Shown here: in pieces, positions 1 through 5,587 of the stretch
How positions within the stretch are numbered: the first letter of the stretch is position 1
Layout of the letters: each line of letters starts with the position of its first letter
Source: Candidatus Brocadiaceae bacterium
Lineage (GTDB): Bacteria > Planctomycetota > Brocadiia > Brocadiales > Brocadiaceae
Assembly (NCBI GenBank): GCA_024653795.1
Contig: JANLHY010000498.1
Location: 1 to 5,786, forward strand
DNA: 5,786 bases
Reading direction: 5' to 3'
Notes under the pieces: generated by a model
The model's input: the letters and a program-made list of their open reading frames with translations, nothing else
Told to the model about the DNA's origin: nothing
The model's database searches: none
Made by a program: the position numbers and the translations under genes

Positions 1-1
1 T

Positions 2-1030
2 GTTCCCGGCGTCTCTTTCCGGAATGACGGGCGTTTCATCCACAATTCCCAACGGCCTTTGGAAGACCTTGCCAAGATAAAAATACCGGATCGTTCAAAA
101 CGCATCTGGAAAGGATATCAATATTACGGCTTTACACTCGACATCGTGGAATCCTCCCGTGGATGCGTCATGCCCTGCAATTTTTGTAGTATAGACAAGA
201 TGTACGGCAAGAGTTTCAGGAGATTCAGTATTGAAAGAATACTTGCGGATATTGCAAATGCCAAACAGCAAGGCGCAAACTTCATTCTCTTTTCAGATGA
301 CAATTTTACGTTAGACGTCAAAGGATTCGAGTCCCTCTGTTACGCCATAACCGAGGCAGGACACAATGACATCCGATACATCATCCAGGCCAGCAGTACA
401 GGCATCGCTTCTTCCGATACCCTTGCTAAAAAGATGGCCAGGGCGGGCTTTCGGATCGTCTTTCTTGGCATTGAGAATGTCTCGGAAGAAAATCTGAGGC
501 TCATGAAGAAGGGCAATATCATTGAAAAAACCAAACTAGCGGTTAAAAGACTCCATGAACAGAATATCATGATCGTTGGCGGTATGATCATTGGAAACCC
601 AAATGACAAGGAAGAGGACATCGCCCGGAATTATGAGTTCTTTGTAGATTCAGAAATTGACTTCTTTGCAGACCAGATATTAACGCCTTACCCAAAAACG
701 GGCATGAGGGAAGAGTTGTTGCAATCGGGTCTTGTAACAAATAAATATGACTACAGCCGTTACAACTGCTTTTGGGCAAATGTTAAGACAAATTATCTGG
801 AATCGGAAGACCTCCAGTTTCTGAGGTGGAAATATAATAAAAAATACGCTCATTATATTTGTACCACTCCGGCCTTTATTAAAAATTACCCCCTTGCCTA
901 TTATTACAGACAGTGTTTCAGGAGACCATTTCTGAGTCTTAAAAACCGAATTTTCCAGAACAAACCCAGTGAAAAAGAATTGTACCAAAGAGATATGGCA
1001 AGGGCAGAGGCAATGAACAAATTCTTTTAA
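2..1030 (+). CDS. Radical SAM protein, probable cobalamin-binding class, 5' end missing
   Basis: This is the 3' part of a radical SAM enzyme gene; 342 residues are visible and the frame is open to the left edge, so the real start lies outside. The TTG at 59 is in frame but has no ribosome binding site and sits inside a conserved segment, so it is not the start. Numbering from base 2, the [4Fe-4S]/SAM motif CxxxCxxC is C55, C59, C62 (RGCVMPCNFCS). A GIE motif lies at 156-158 and a GGMIIGNPND segment begins at 193, both typical of the radical SAM barrel. The residues before the cluster (PGVSFRNDG, then a DLAKIKIPDR linker) match the usual join between a B12-binding domain and the barrel, so a cobalamin domain is expected upstream. 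Such proteins perform methylations or ring and carbon-skeleton chemistry, often in lipid, cofactor or natural-product pathways; the substrate cannot be told here. Radical SAM assignment is firm; the cobalamin class is inferred. Confidence 0.93.
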   Translation, partial: VPGVSFRNDGRFIHNSQRPLEDLAKIKIPDRSKRIWKGYQYYGFTLDIVESSRGCVMPCNFCSIDKMYGKSFRRFSIERILADIANAKQQGANFILFSDDNFTLDVKGFESLCYAITEAGHNDIRYIIQASSTGIASSDTLAKKMARAGFRIVFLGIENVSEENLRLMKKGNIIEKTKLAVKRLHEQNIMIVGGMIIGNPNDKEEDIARNYEFFVDSEIDFFADQILTPYPKTGMREELLQSGLVTNKYDYSRYNCFWANVKTNYLESEDLQFLRWKYNKKYAHYICTTPAFIKNYPLAYYYRQCFRRPFLSLKNRIFQNKPSEKELYQRDMARAEAMNKFF

Positions 1031-1073
1031 GTATTTTGTTGTAATATTCCATTACTTTGCTATATTTATTTCC

Positions 1074-1110
1074 GTAGGGGTTCACCGCAAAGGCACAAAG
1101 AACGCAAAGC
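1074..1110. repeat. Short CAAAG-rich repeat in the intergenic spacer
   Basis: The spacer between the radical SAM and DUF362 genes (1031-1204) contains three near-tandem CAAAG units beginning at 1088, 1096 and 1105, set in CACCGCAAAGGCACAAAG and AACGCAAAG. I recall sequences of this CGCAAAG style being dispersed in intergenic regions of many environmental bacterial genomes, but copy number here cannot be checked. No transposase or other gene goes with it. The rest of the spacer shows no clear promoter, and only a weak inverted repeat (GTAAT, 5-base loop, ATTAC, near 1041-1055). Confidence 0.4.
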
Positions 1111-1204
1111 CTGAAAGATAAGGGAAAAATGATGAAGTTTATTAAAAATCTCATAAACACTTTAAAATTATAGCTAAAGCAGCAAATTCTTTAAGAGGTT
1201 ATCC

Positions 1205-2395
1205 ATGCCGACTGTATCAATTGTTAAATGTGATAATTATGAATTAGAAAAGGTCTATCACGCTATCCACAGGTCTTTGAGTTTAATAAACGGAGTGGAT
1301 AAAGTGGTCAGACCAGGGATGAAAGTGCTTTTAAAACTCAACCTCCTTTCATCTTCACAACCCCCTGAAAGGGCTGTCAACACTCACCCAGTAGTAGTCA
1401 GGGCGCTCGTCAATATCTTTCAAAAGGACTTTGGATGCGATGTCTTTATTGGAGACTCATCGGGGAGCGTAAAGAATGCCTCCACCTTCAATGCCTTCCG
1501 GATCACCCGCATTAATGAAATTGCAGAGGATACAGGGGCAAAGATCGTTAATTTTGATAAAGACGAGTATATTGAAGTTCAGAACAAGGATTATGAAATC
1601 TTAGACAAATTCCGCATCGCAAGGACGCTGCGAACGGTAGATTTTGTGGTTTCCGTACCGAAACTGAAAACTCACGGTTTGACACAATACACAGGCGCCA
1701 TAAAGAACATGCTGGGAAGCATTCCAGGAAACGGCAAGAAGAACGTTCATCTGATTGCTCCTAAACCCACCGTATTTGCTAAGGCGCTGGTCGACATTTA
1801 TCAAATGGTGCCTCCCCACCTTATTATTATGGACGCCATTGTCGGTATGGAGGGAAACGGACCCAACGCCGGGCAACCTAAAAAGGTAGGGTTGATCATT
1901 GCCAGTAAAGATAGCGTGGCACTGGACACTGTTGCGAGCAGTATTATAGGATTCGAGCCTATGGCCGTACCGACCATCAGATTTGCACATCAGCGGGGGC
2001 TTGGCGTTGGTGAATTGAATACCATCAATGTGGTTGGCGAAACCATTGAAAATGTATCCGTTCCTGATTTCCAAAAACCCTCCAGCGGCGCACAGGATTT
2101 TGCGGGAAAATATCTGCCAGACTTTCTCCTTGCTTTCATGTTCGACAGCACGTGCTCTACATTTTCTACGGTAAATCACTCGAACTGTACACGCTGTTAC
2201 GAATGCGTGAGAAATTGCCCTGCTGGCGCTATGTCAAAAGAAACCGGTAACGTAATTGTAGATAAGAAGAAATGTATTGGTTGTTTCTGCTGCGATGAGG
2301 TATGCGATTTTGAAGCAATTGAAATGAAGCGTTCTCTCTTAGGAAGGACACTGCTGGGTATGGCAAAGGCACTGGGGGTAGAAAAAGTTGAATAA
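1205..2395 (+). CDS. DUF362 domain protein with C-terminal 2x[4Fe-4S] ferredoxin domain
   Basis: This 396-residue protein has the two-part structure of the DUF362 (PF04015) family with a ferredoxin tail. The DUF362 part spans about residues 20-290 and shows hallmark segments: GDSSGS at 83-88, PKLKTH at 152-157, GAIKNMLG at 164-171 and MDAIVGMEGNGP at 209-220. The C-terminal part has two complete cluster motifs, CxxCxxCxxxCP at C328/C331/C334/C338 and CxxCxxCxxxC at C357/C360/C363/C367, so it should bind two [4Fe-4S] clusters and pass electrons. There is no signal peptide or membrane span, so it is likely cytoplasmic. The family's reaction is not established, and I assign no function beyond redox or iron-sulphur chemistry. 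The ATG is preceded by AAGAGGT at 1193-1199, which fixes the start. The upstream radical SAM gene ends 174 bases away, so co-transcription is possible but not shown. Length and motifs look intact. Confidence 0.93.
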   Translation: MPTVSIVKCDNYELEKVYHAIHRSLSLINGVDKVVRPGMKVLLKLNLLSSSQPPERAVNTHPVVVRALVNIFQKDFGCDVFIGDSSGSVKNASTFNAFRITRINEIAEDTGAKIVNFDKDEYIEVQNKDYEILDKFRIARTLRTVDFVVSVPKLKTHGLTQYTGAIKNMLGSIPGNGKKNVHLIAPKPTVFAKALVDIYQMVPPHLIIMDAIVGMEGNGPNAGQPKKVGLIIASKDSVALDTVASSIIGFEPMAVPTIRFAHQRGLGVGELNTINVVGETIENVSVPDFQKPSSGAQDFAGKYLPDFLLAFMFDSTCSTFSTVNHSNCTRCYECVRNCPAGAMSKETGNVIVDKKKCIGCFCCDEVCDFEAIEMKRSLLGRTLLGMAKALGVEKVE

Positions 2396-2481
2396 ACACA
2401 GCTATAGTCAACGACAATAAGAAGCGAACAACCCTTAGGGATTGACAATAAATAACATGAACAACTACAGTTGCTGTGCCA

Positions 2482-2576
2482 TCAGGGCTAAAGCCCCAGT
2501 ATGACGTGTACCCACTAACCCCAGCCTTAAGGCTGGGGTTAGTGACGGTTTTATCTGAATTGGGCTTTAGCCCTGA
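2482..2576. repeat. Nested palindromic element (REP/BIME-like)
   Basis: Two inverted repeats sit one inside the other. The outer arms are TCAGGGCTAAAGCCC (2482-2496) and its exact 15-base complement at 2562-2576. The inner one is a perfect 32-base palindrome at 2513-2544: arm CACTAACCCCAGCC, centre TTAA, and exact complementary arm 2531-2544. Each outer arm is also nearly self-complementary (GGGCT-AA-AGCCC), so the DNA or RNA can fold either as one long cruciform or as three separate hairpins. No run of T follows either hairpin closely (the nearest is TTTT at 2549-2552), so it is not a standard terminator. The form resembles dispersed extragenic palindromic repeats moved by Y1/RAYT-type transposases; that origin is inferred, and no transposase is present in the window. 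Confidence 0.75.
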
Positions 2577-2625
2577 CAGTCCCTTACCAAAAGGAAGACG
2601 AATTTCGTTTCACTACATTTAAAGA

Positions 2626-2632
2626 AGAGGTG
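2626..2632 (+). promoter_or_regulatory. Strong ribosome binding site of the short ORF before mgtE
   Basis: AGAGGTG lies five bases before the ATG at 2638 and closely matches the anti-Shine-Dalgarno sequence. It is the best such site between the DUF362 gene and mgtE, and it serves the 24-codon ORF, not mgtE itself. Confidence 0.6.
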
Positions 2633-2637
2633 TTAAA

Positions 2638-2712
2638 ATGTATAAAACAGCAGAGAAGCGTTGCATGAAAGATAAAGACGTCAAAATATTGATTATTAGA
2701 TTTTATTTATAA
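2638..2712 (+). CDS. Putative 24-residue leader peptide upstream of mgtE
   Basis: A 24-codon ORF starts at ATG 2638 and stops at TAA 2710-2712. It has a near-ideal ribosome binding site with five-base spacing. The peptide begins MYKTAEKRCMKDKDVK, rich in Lys and Asp/Glu, and ends in a hydrophobic stretch ILIIRFYL. It stops 13 bases before the mgtE start and is in a different frame. mgtE has no ribosome binding site, so ribosomes ending here could re-initiate at mgtE. In enterobacteria, short leader ORFs (mgtL, corL) control magnesium transporter genes; a similar role here is inference, and the peptide does not resemble those. It could also be a chance ORF or a small membrane-active peptide. 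No similar protein is recognised. Confidence 0.4.
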   Translation: MYKTAEKRCMKDKDVKILIIRFYL

Positions 2713-2713
2713 T
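2708..2713 (+). promoter_or_regulatory. Possible -10 element directly before mgtE
   Basis: A perfect TATAAT would place a transcription start near 2720, only about six bases before the mgtE ATG, giving an almost leaderless message. No good -35 box is at the right distance: TTGATT at 2689-2694 leaves a gap of only 13 bases. The region is AT-rich, so a chance match is quite possible. This reading competes with the leader-ORF model, since the hexamer overlaps the stop codon of the short ORF. Confidence 0.25.
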
Positions 2714-2725
2714 TCCTAAATATTT

Positions 2726-4090
2726 ATGGAAATGCAATGGACAAAGATATTTCTTCCCGAAATTAAGGAACTCATCGAAACCAAAGACTTCAAAGGGTTG
2801 CGCGATTTCCTCCGTGAGCGTCATCCTGCCGATATTGTAGACATCCTCAGAGTGCTTGATCCCACAGAGCGGGTAATGGGATTCAGACTGCTCGATAAGA
2901 ATAAAATCTCTGAGGTCTTTGCCCTGTTTGAGCCTGTTGAACAGGAAGAGCTTCTTAAGCAGTTCACCGAACAGCACGCAAAAGAAATTTTAACAGAAAT
3001 GCAGCCGGACGATCGGACACAACTCTTTGATGAACTACCGGCGCATGTCGTCGAAAAACTCCTCAAGCTGCTTCCACCCTTAGAACGCAAGGAGGCTAAC
3101 GAACTCCTGAACTATCCACATAACTCTGCGGGTCGCATTATGACCCCTGAATATGTAGACCTTCGAATGGATATGACGGTTGCAAAAGCGCTCGAACATA
3201 TCCGCAAAACCGGGCCCAATCGTGAAACTATTTACATCTGTTACATTGTTGATGAAACCAAAAAGTTGCGCGGAGTCGCTTCTCTGAAGAATATCATCCT
3301 CGCCAATCCGGAACAACTCATCAAGGATATCATGAACGAGAACGTCTTTTATGTCCATACGACAGATGACCAGGAAAAGGCTGCCCAAGTCGTCCAGAAA
3401 TATGATATCCTGGCAGTTCCCGTTGTAGACACCGAAGACAGGCTGGTAGGTATCGTTACCGTAGATGACGTATTGGATGTTGTACAGGAAGAGGTAACCG
3501 AGGATTTTCAAAGGATGGCTGGTATTCAGACCATTGAGGAAGAATATTTTCGTGTGGGATTTTCCAAACGCATCCTTAATCGTGTTACGTGGCTGGTTGT
3601 TCTCGTAATTGCCGCAACTATATCTCAGACTATATTGAAAAGATATTCCGGGATCTTAAGCTCGATGATCGCCCTTGCATATTTCATCCCTATGCTCACC
3701 GGCTCTGGCGGCAATACGGGATCGCAATCCTCTACCCTCATAATTCGGGCGCTAGCCACGGGAGAAGTAAAATCCAGAGAATGGTGGCACATTATATTGC
3801 GGGAATTTAAGGTCGGCGCCACGCTAGGACTCATCATGGGGCTGATTGCCTTTACCATTGCCGCCATTTCCCTGGGGAAGATTTCAGTAGCAGCAACCGT
3901 TGGCATCTCCTTGTGTACCGTAGTTTGTGTGGGGAATATTGTTGGTTTGTCCATCCCCTTGTTTTTTAGGTTTATAAAACTAGACCCCGCCTTCGCATCT
4001 GCGCCGCTCATAGCCACGTTGCTAGACGCGACAGGATTGGTTATTTATTTTGAGATTGCCCACAGGATACTTGTTACAACTACACCATAA
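2726..4090 (+). CDS. mgtE: Magnesium transporter MgtE
   Basis: This 454-residue protein has the full MgtE layout and the family's usual length. An N-terminal helical domain (about 5-135) is followed by two CBS domains (from M139 and from M203 to about 258), a linker helix, and five membrane segments beginning at R286. The pore region carries PMLTGSGGNTGSQSS (GSGGNTGSQ at 326-334) and the final helix carries DPAFASAPLIATLLDATGL, with D434 in the place of the ion-selecting aspartate of Thermus MgtE (D432). MgtE is an inner-membrane dimeric channel for Mg2+ entry. Its cytoplasmic N and CBS domains bind Mg2+ and close the pore when internal Mg2+ is high. The frame is closed by TAA at 2717, so ATG 2726 (or ATG 2732) must be the start, yet neither has a Shine-Dalgarno sequence. 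Translation may depend on the upstream short ORF, or the message may be near-leaderless. No frameshift or missing key residue is seen. Confidence 0.97.
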   Translation: MEMQWTKIFLPEIKELIETKDFKGLRDFLRERHPADIVDILRVLDPTERVMGFRLLDKNKISEVFALFEPVEQEELLKQFTEQHAKEILTEMQPDDRTQLFDELPAHVVEKLLKLLPPLERKEANELLNYPHNSAGRIMTPEYVDLRMDMTVAKALEHIRKTGPNRETIYICYIVDETKKLRGVASLKNIILANPEQLIKDIMNENVFYVHTTDDQEKAAQVVQKYDILAVPVVDTEDRLVGIVTVDDVLDVVQEEVTEDFQRMAGIQTIEEEYFRVGFSKRILNRVTWLVVLVIAATISQTILKRYSGILSSMIALAYFIPMLTGSGGNTGSQSSTLIIRALATGEVKSREWWHIILREFKVGATLGLIMGLIAFTIAAISLGKISVAATVGISLCTVVCVGNIVGLSIPLFFRFIKLDPAFASAPLIATLLDATGLVIYFEIAHRILVTTTP

Positions 4091-4232
4091 CAATAAGCTT
4101 TTGGCAGGTATTAAGCACTCAAAATGTCACTTACACTATCCCCCAGCCCAAAACGAGTAACTGATTTACAGAGGTTATTCCACTTCTGCGCCATTTGTAC
4201 TATTTCACTCAATAATCAGGGATCGGAAAACC

Positions 4233-4250
4233 AGCAATAAGGGCTTTTTT
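4233..4250 (+). terminator. Weak terminator-like site after mgtE
   Basis: AGC (4233-4235) can pair with GCT (4243-4245) around a 7-base loop, directly followed by a run ending in TTTTTT at 4245-4250. The A-run before the stem (4227-4230) can extend the pairing across a CC bulge. The T-run is typical but the stem is very weak, so termination here is uncertain. Confidence 0.25.
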
Positions 4251-4276
4251 GTTCTACAGAGGCTGTGTATATTAAC

Positions 4277-4305
4277 TTGACATTTTTTTTATAGAATGGT
4301 ATCAT
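4277..4305 (+). promoter_or_regulatory. Near-consensus sigma-70 promoter for the small-protein/TPR unit
   Basis: The -35 box is a perfect TTGACA (4277-4282), the gap is exactly 17 bases and includes a run of eight T, and the -10 box is TATCAT (4300-4305), five of six matches. Transcription would start near 4312, giving an untranslated leader of about 88 bases before the TTG start at 4400. This is the best promoter in the window. Confidence 0.75.
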
Positions 4306-4316
4306 TTATTCGAAAT

Positions 4317-4338
4317 AATGAGAGTTAATATCCTCATT
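4317..4338 (+). promoter_or_regulatory. Small hairpin in the 5' untranslated leader
   Basis: AATGAG (4317-4322) pairs with CTCATT (4333-4338) around a 10-base loop, followed by the T-rich stretch TTATTTTATT. It lies just after the predicted transcription start. It could act as an early attenuator or as 5' end protection, but the stem is short and I give it low weight. Confidence 0.3.
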
Positions 4339-4384
4339 CTTATTTTATTGTAACTTGCTATGTTAAGTGTTATTCAATCAAGTT

Positions 4385-4392
4385 GAAAGGAG
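4385..4392 (+). promoter_or_regulatory. Ribosome binding site that fixes a TTG start
   Basis: GAAAGGAG lies seven bases before TTG 4400. This selects the TTG as the start over the in-frame GTG at 4367, which lies upstream of the site. Confidence 0.75.
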
Positions 4393-4399
4393 TTACCGT

Positions 4400-4681
4400 T
4401 TGAATAATCATAAAAAATCTTCAAAAGAAAACACCATCCTTTGCGGTTTAGCTTTTGACAATAAGGACAATCATAAAAGAATCACAACTGGAGAGAACTT
4501 CTACGTTATTGGGGGTGCTGCCGAAACCCACGAAAACCTTGTTGAAAAGGTAATTGAATTTACCGAGGTAATTAAGAAATACGGCAAAAAGCTGGATGAC
4601 CTTTCAGAAGCAGAATATTATGACGTTGTGAAAAAGATTTGTGCTCAGAATGAAAAAATGTATTGGTTTTATCATGCCTGA
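4400..4681 (+). CDS. Unrecognised 93-residue protein, TTG start
   Basis: I do not recognise this family. The protein is small, highly charged and probably cytoplasmic, with no signal peptide or membrane span. The N-terminus (1-11) is polar and lysine-rich. A short hydrophobic strand ILCGLAF (13-19) follows, then a GENFYVIGG motif (31-39) that looks like a strand and turn, then AAETHENLVEKV leading into a long amphipathic helix (about 42-60). A KKYGKKLDDLS loop (59-69) and a second helix SEAEYYDVVKKICAQ (69-83) complete it, with an aromatic end (YWFYH). The two cysteines, C15 and C81, do not form a metal motif. It is the first gene after the strong promoter and ends 17 bases before the TPR gene, so the two are probably one operon. 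Use of TTG suggests modest translation. The start is well supported by the ribosome binding site; function is unknown. Confidence 0.8.
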   Translation: MNNHKKSSKENTILCGLAFDNKDNHKRITTGENFYVIGGAAETHENLVEKVIEFTEVIKKYGKKLDDLSEAEYYDVVKKICAQNEKMYWFYHA

Positions 4682-4698
4682 TTTTATTAACTAAATTT

Positions 4699-5499
4699 AT
4701 GAGAAAAACCTCTTTTGTATTTTTTATCATTCTCACAAATGTTGTTTGTGCTGTCCATAGTTATGGCACGGACAATTTTGGAGACTTTGATGTGCATTAT
4801 CAACTGGGAAACGAATATAACAAACGTGGCATGGTTGACGATGCGATTCGGGAATATAAAAAGGCAATTGAGATAAACGATCGCTCACCAAAACTCTATA
4901 ATAATTTAGGTGTGGCCTATGGCAAAAAAAAACTGTTCGACGATGAGATTTCTTCGTATAAAAAAGCAATTGAGCTGGACACAGGCTATATAGATGCATA
5001 CTTCAATCTTGGGGTTGCATGTGGTGCAAAAGGACTGATAGACAATGAAATCAGTGCTTATAAAAAGGTTGTCGAAATCGATCCTGACAATCTAGAGGCC
5101 ATCTATAATCTGGGACATGCCTATCGGGATAAGGAGATGTACGACGAGTCTATTGCTGCATATAACCGGGTAATAGAGATTGACCCTTTGTATATCGATG
5201 CGTATTTCAATTTGGGTGTTTCGTATGGCAAAAAGGGTTTGTTGGATAATGAAATCCTGCAATACAGGAAAGTACTCGATTTGAATCCCAATAGCGCCGA
5301 AGCACATTTTAATTTGGGAATTGCATATGGTGAAAAGAAAATGATTGACAAGCAAGTTAGTGAATACAGAAAGGCCATTGCTATTAATCCAAAGTATGCA
5401 AAGGCATATAAAAATCTTGAATCCGTGTATCGTGAGAAGGGAATGAAAGAAGATGCCGACAGGGAATTATCCAATTATAACAATTTAGTAAGACATTAA
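4699..5499 (+). CDS. Exported tetratricopeptide-repeat (TPR) protein, seven repeats
   Basis: This 266-residue protein has a signal peptide followed almost wholly by TPR units. Residues 1-23 show a basic start (MRK), a hydrophobic core (FVFFIILTNVVCAV) and a short polar end (HSYG), so export across the inner membrane is likely. C17 is not in a convincing lipobox because V precedes it. Seven 34-residue TPRs begin at residues 30, 64, 98, 132, 166, 200 and 234, the last one short by a residue, with the usual NLG, AY, Y and P positions (for example IDAYFNLGV, AYKKVVEIDP). TPR solenoids bind peptides and act as scaffolds; the partner is unknown. An upstream in-frame TTG at 4663 would overlap the preceding gene and hide the signal peptide, so ATG 4699 is chosen. 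It has no Shine-Dalgarno sequence and lies 17 bases after the previous stop, suggesting translational coupling. Confidence 0.9.
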   Translation: MRKTSFVFFIILTNVVCAVHSYGTDNFGDFDVHYQLGNEYNKRGMVDDAIREYKKAIEINDRSPKLYNNLGVAYGKKKLFDDEISSYKKAIELDTGYIDAYFNLGVACGAKGLIDNEISAYKKVVEIDPDNLEAIYNLGHAYRDKEMYDESIAAYNRVIEIDPLYIDAYFNLGVSYGKKGLLDNEILQYRKVLDLNPNSAEAHFNLGIAYGEKKMIDKQVSEYRKAIAINPKYAKAYKNLESVYREKGMKEDADRELSNYNNLVRH

Positions 5500-5504
5500 T
5501 ATAC

Positions 5505-5540
5505 GAACCCGCAAAAAACCAGGCGGTATACTGTGGGTTC
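5505..5540 (+). other. Structured hairpin between the TPR gene and the next small gene
   Basis: GAACCCGCA (5505-5513) pairs with TGTGGGTTC (5532-5540) over nine pairs including one G-T. An inner ACC/GGT stem (5518-5520 with 5525-5527) closes an AGGC tetraloop across an AAAA/ATAC internal loop. It begins six bases after the TPR stop. No T-run follows (TGATTAGG), so it is not a standard intrinsic terminator. It may protect the 3' end of the upstream message, be a processing site, or belong to the leader of the next gene. A TATACT-like hexamer at 5527-5532 and TACAAT at 5553-5558 have no good -35 partners. Confidence 0.45.
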
Positions 5541-5587
5541 TGATTAGGCCTGTACAATACCATAGATTAATGAGGAGGAATCACATA

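Larger units (their letters stand above)
2396..2725. other. Spacer between the DUF362 gene and mgtE
   Basis: This 330-base spacer holds a 95-base nested palindrome (2482-2576), a small inverted repeat ACGAA-T-TTCGT (2598-2608), and a 24-codon ORF with a strong ribosome binding site (2638-2712). A TTGACA hexamer at 2442-2447 has only a poor -10 partner (TACAGT at 2466-2471, 18-base gap). A TATAAT hexamer sits at 2708-2713. I see no convincing rho-independent terminator for the DUF362 gene and no recognisable magnesium (M-box) riboswitch. Confidence 0.7.
4091..4399. other. Spacer between mgtE and the small-protein/TPR unit
   Basis: I see no credible gene in this spacer. The first part (about 4091-4200) is unassigned; it contains a weak hairpin CAGAGG/CTTCTG (4169-4188) and a segment AATGTCACTTACACTATCCC (4123-4142) vaguely like the end of an insertion sequence. 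A weak terminator-like site is at 4233-4250. A strong promoter is at 4277-4305, and its presumed untranslated leader (about 4312-4399) has a small hairpin at 4317-4338. Confidence 0.65.

Noticed and set aside
59..61. TTG as start of the radical SAM gene
   Set aside because: The frame is open to the window edge, conserved residues precede the TTG, and there is no ribosome binding site.
939..1160. Minus-strand ORF over the end of the radical SAM gene and the spacer
   Set aside because: It is half shadow of the coding gene and half translation of the CAAAG repeat, with no family features.
1129..1173. 14-codon ORF (starting MMKFIKN) before the DUF362 gene
   Set aside because: It is very short, with only a weak GGG-type site, and the DUF362 gene has its own good ribosome site, so there is no reason to invoke a leader peptide.
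1601..2179. 192-codon ORF on the minus strand
   Set aside because: It lies wholly inside the DUF362 gene, has no recognisable domain, and its peptide is low in family-like features; it is a shadow of the real gene.
2442..2471. TTGACA-based promoter after the DUF362 gene
   Set aside because: The -35 is perfect, but the best -10 partner (TACAGT, 18-base gap) matches only four of six positions, and no gene follows closely before the palindrome.
2482..2576. CRISPR repeat or intrinsic terminator
   Set aside because: There is only one unit with no repeat-spacer series, and no T-run directly after a stem.
2396..2725. M-box magnesium riboswitch before mgtE
   Set aside because: I find none of the conserved M-box segments, and the only strong structure is the palindromic repeat far from the mgtE start.
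3589..3810. 73-codon + strand ORF inside mgtE
   Set aside because: It overlaps the well-supported membrane domain of MgtE in another frame and reads as an out-of-frame shadow.
4663..4698. TTG 4663 as start of the TPR gene
   Set aside because: It would overlap the preceding gene and add residues before a well-formed signal peptide that begins at ATG 4699.
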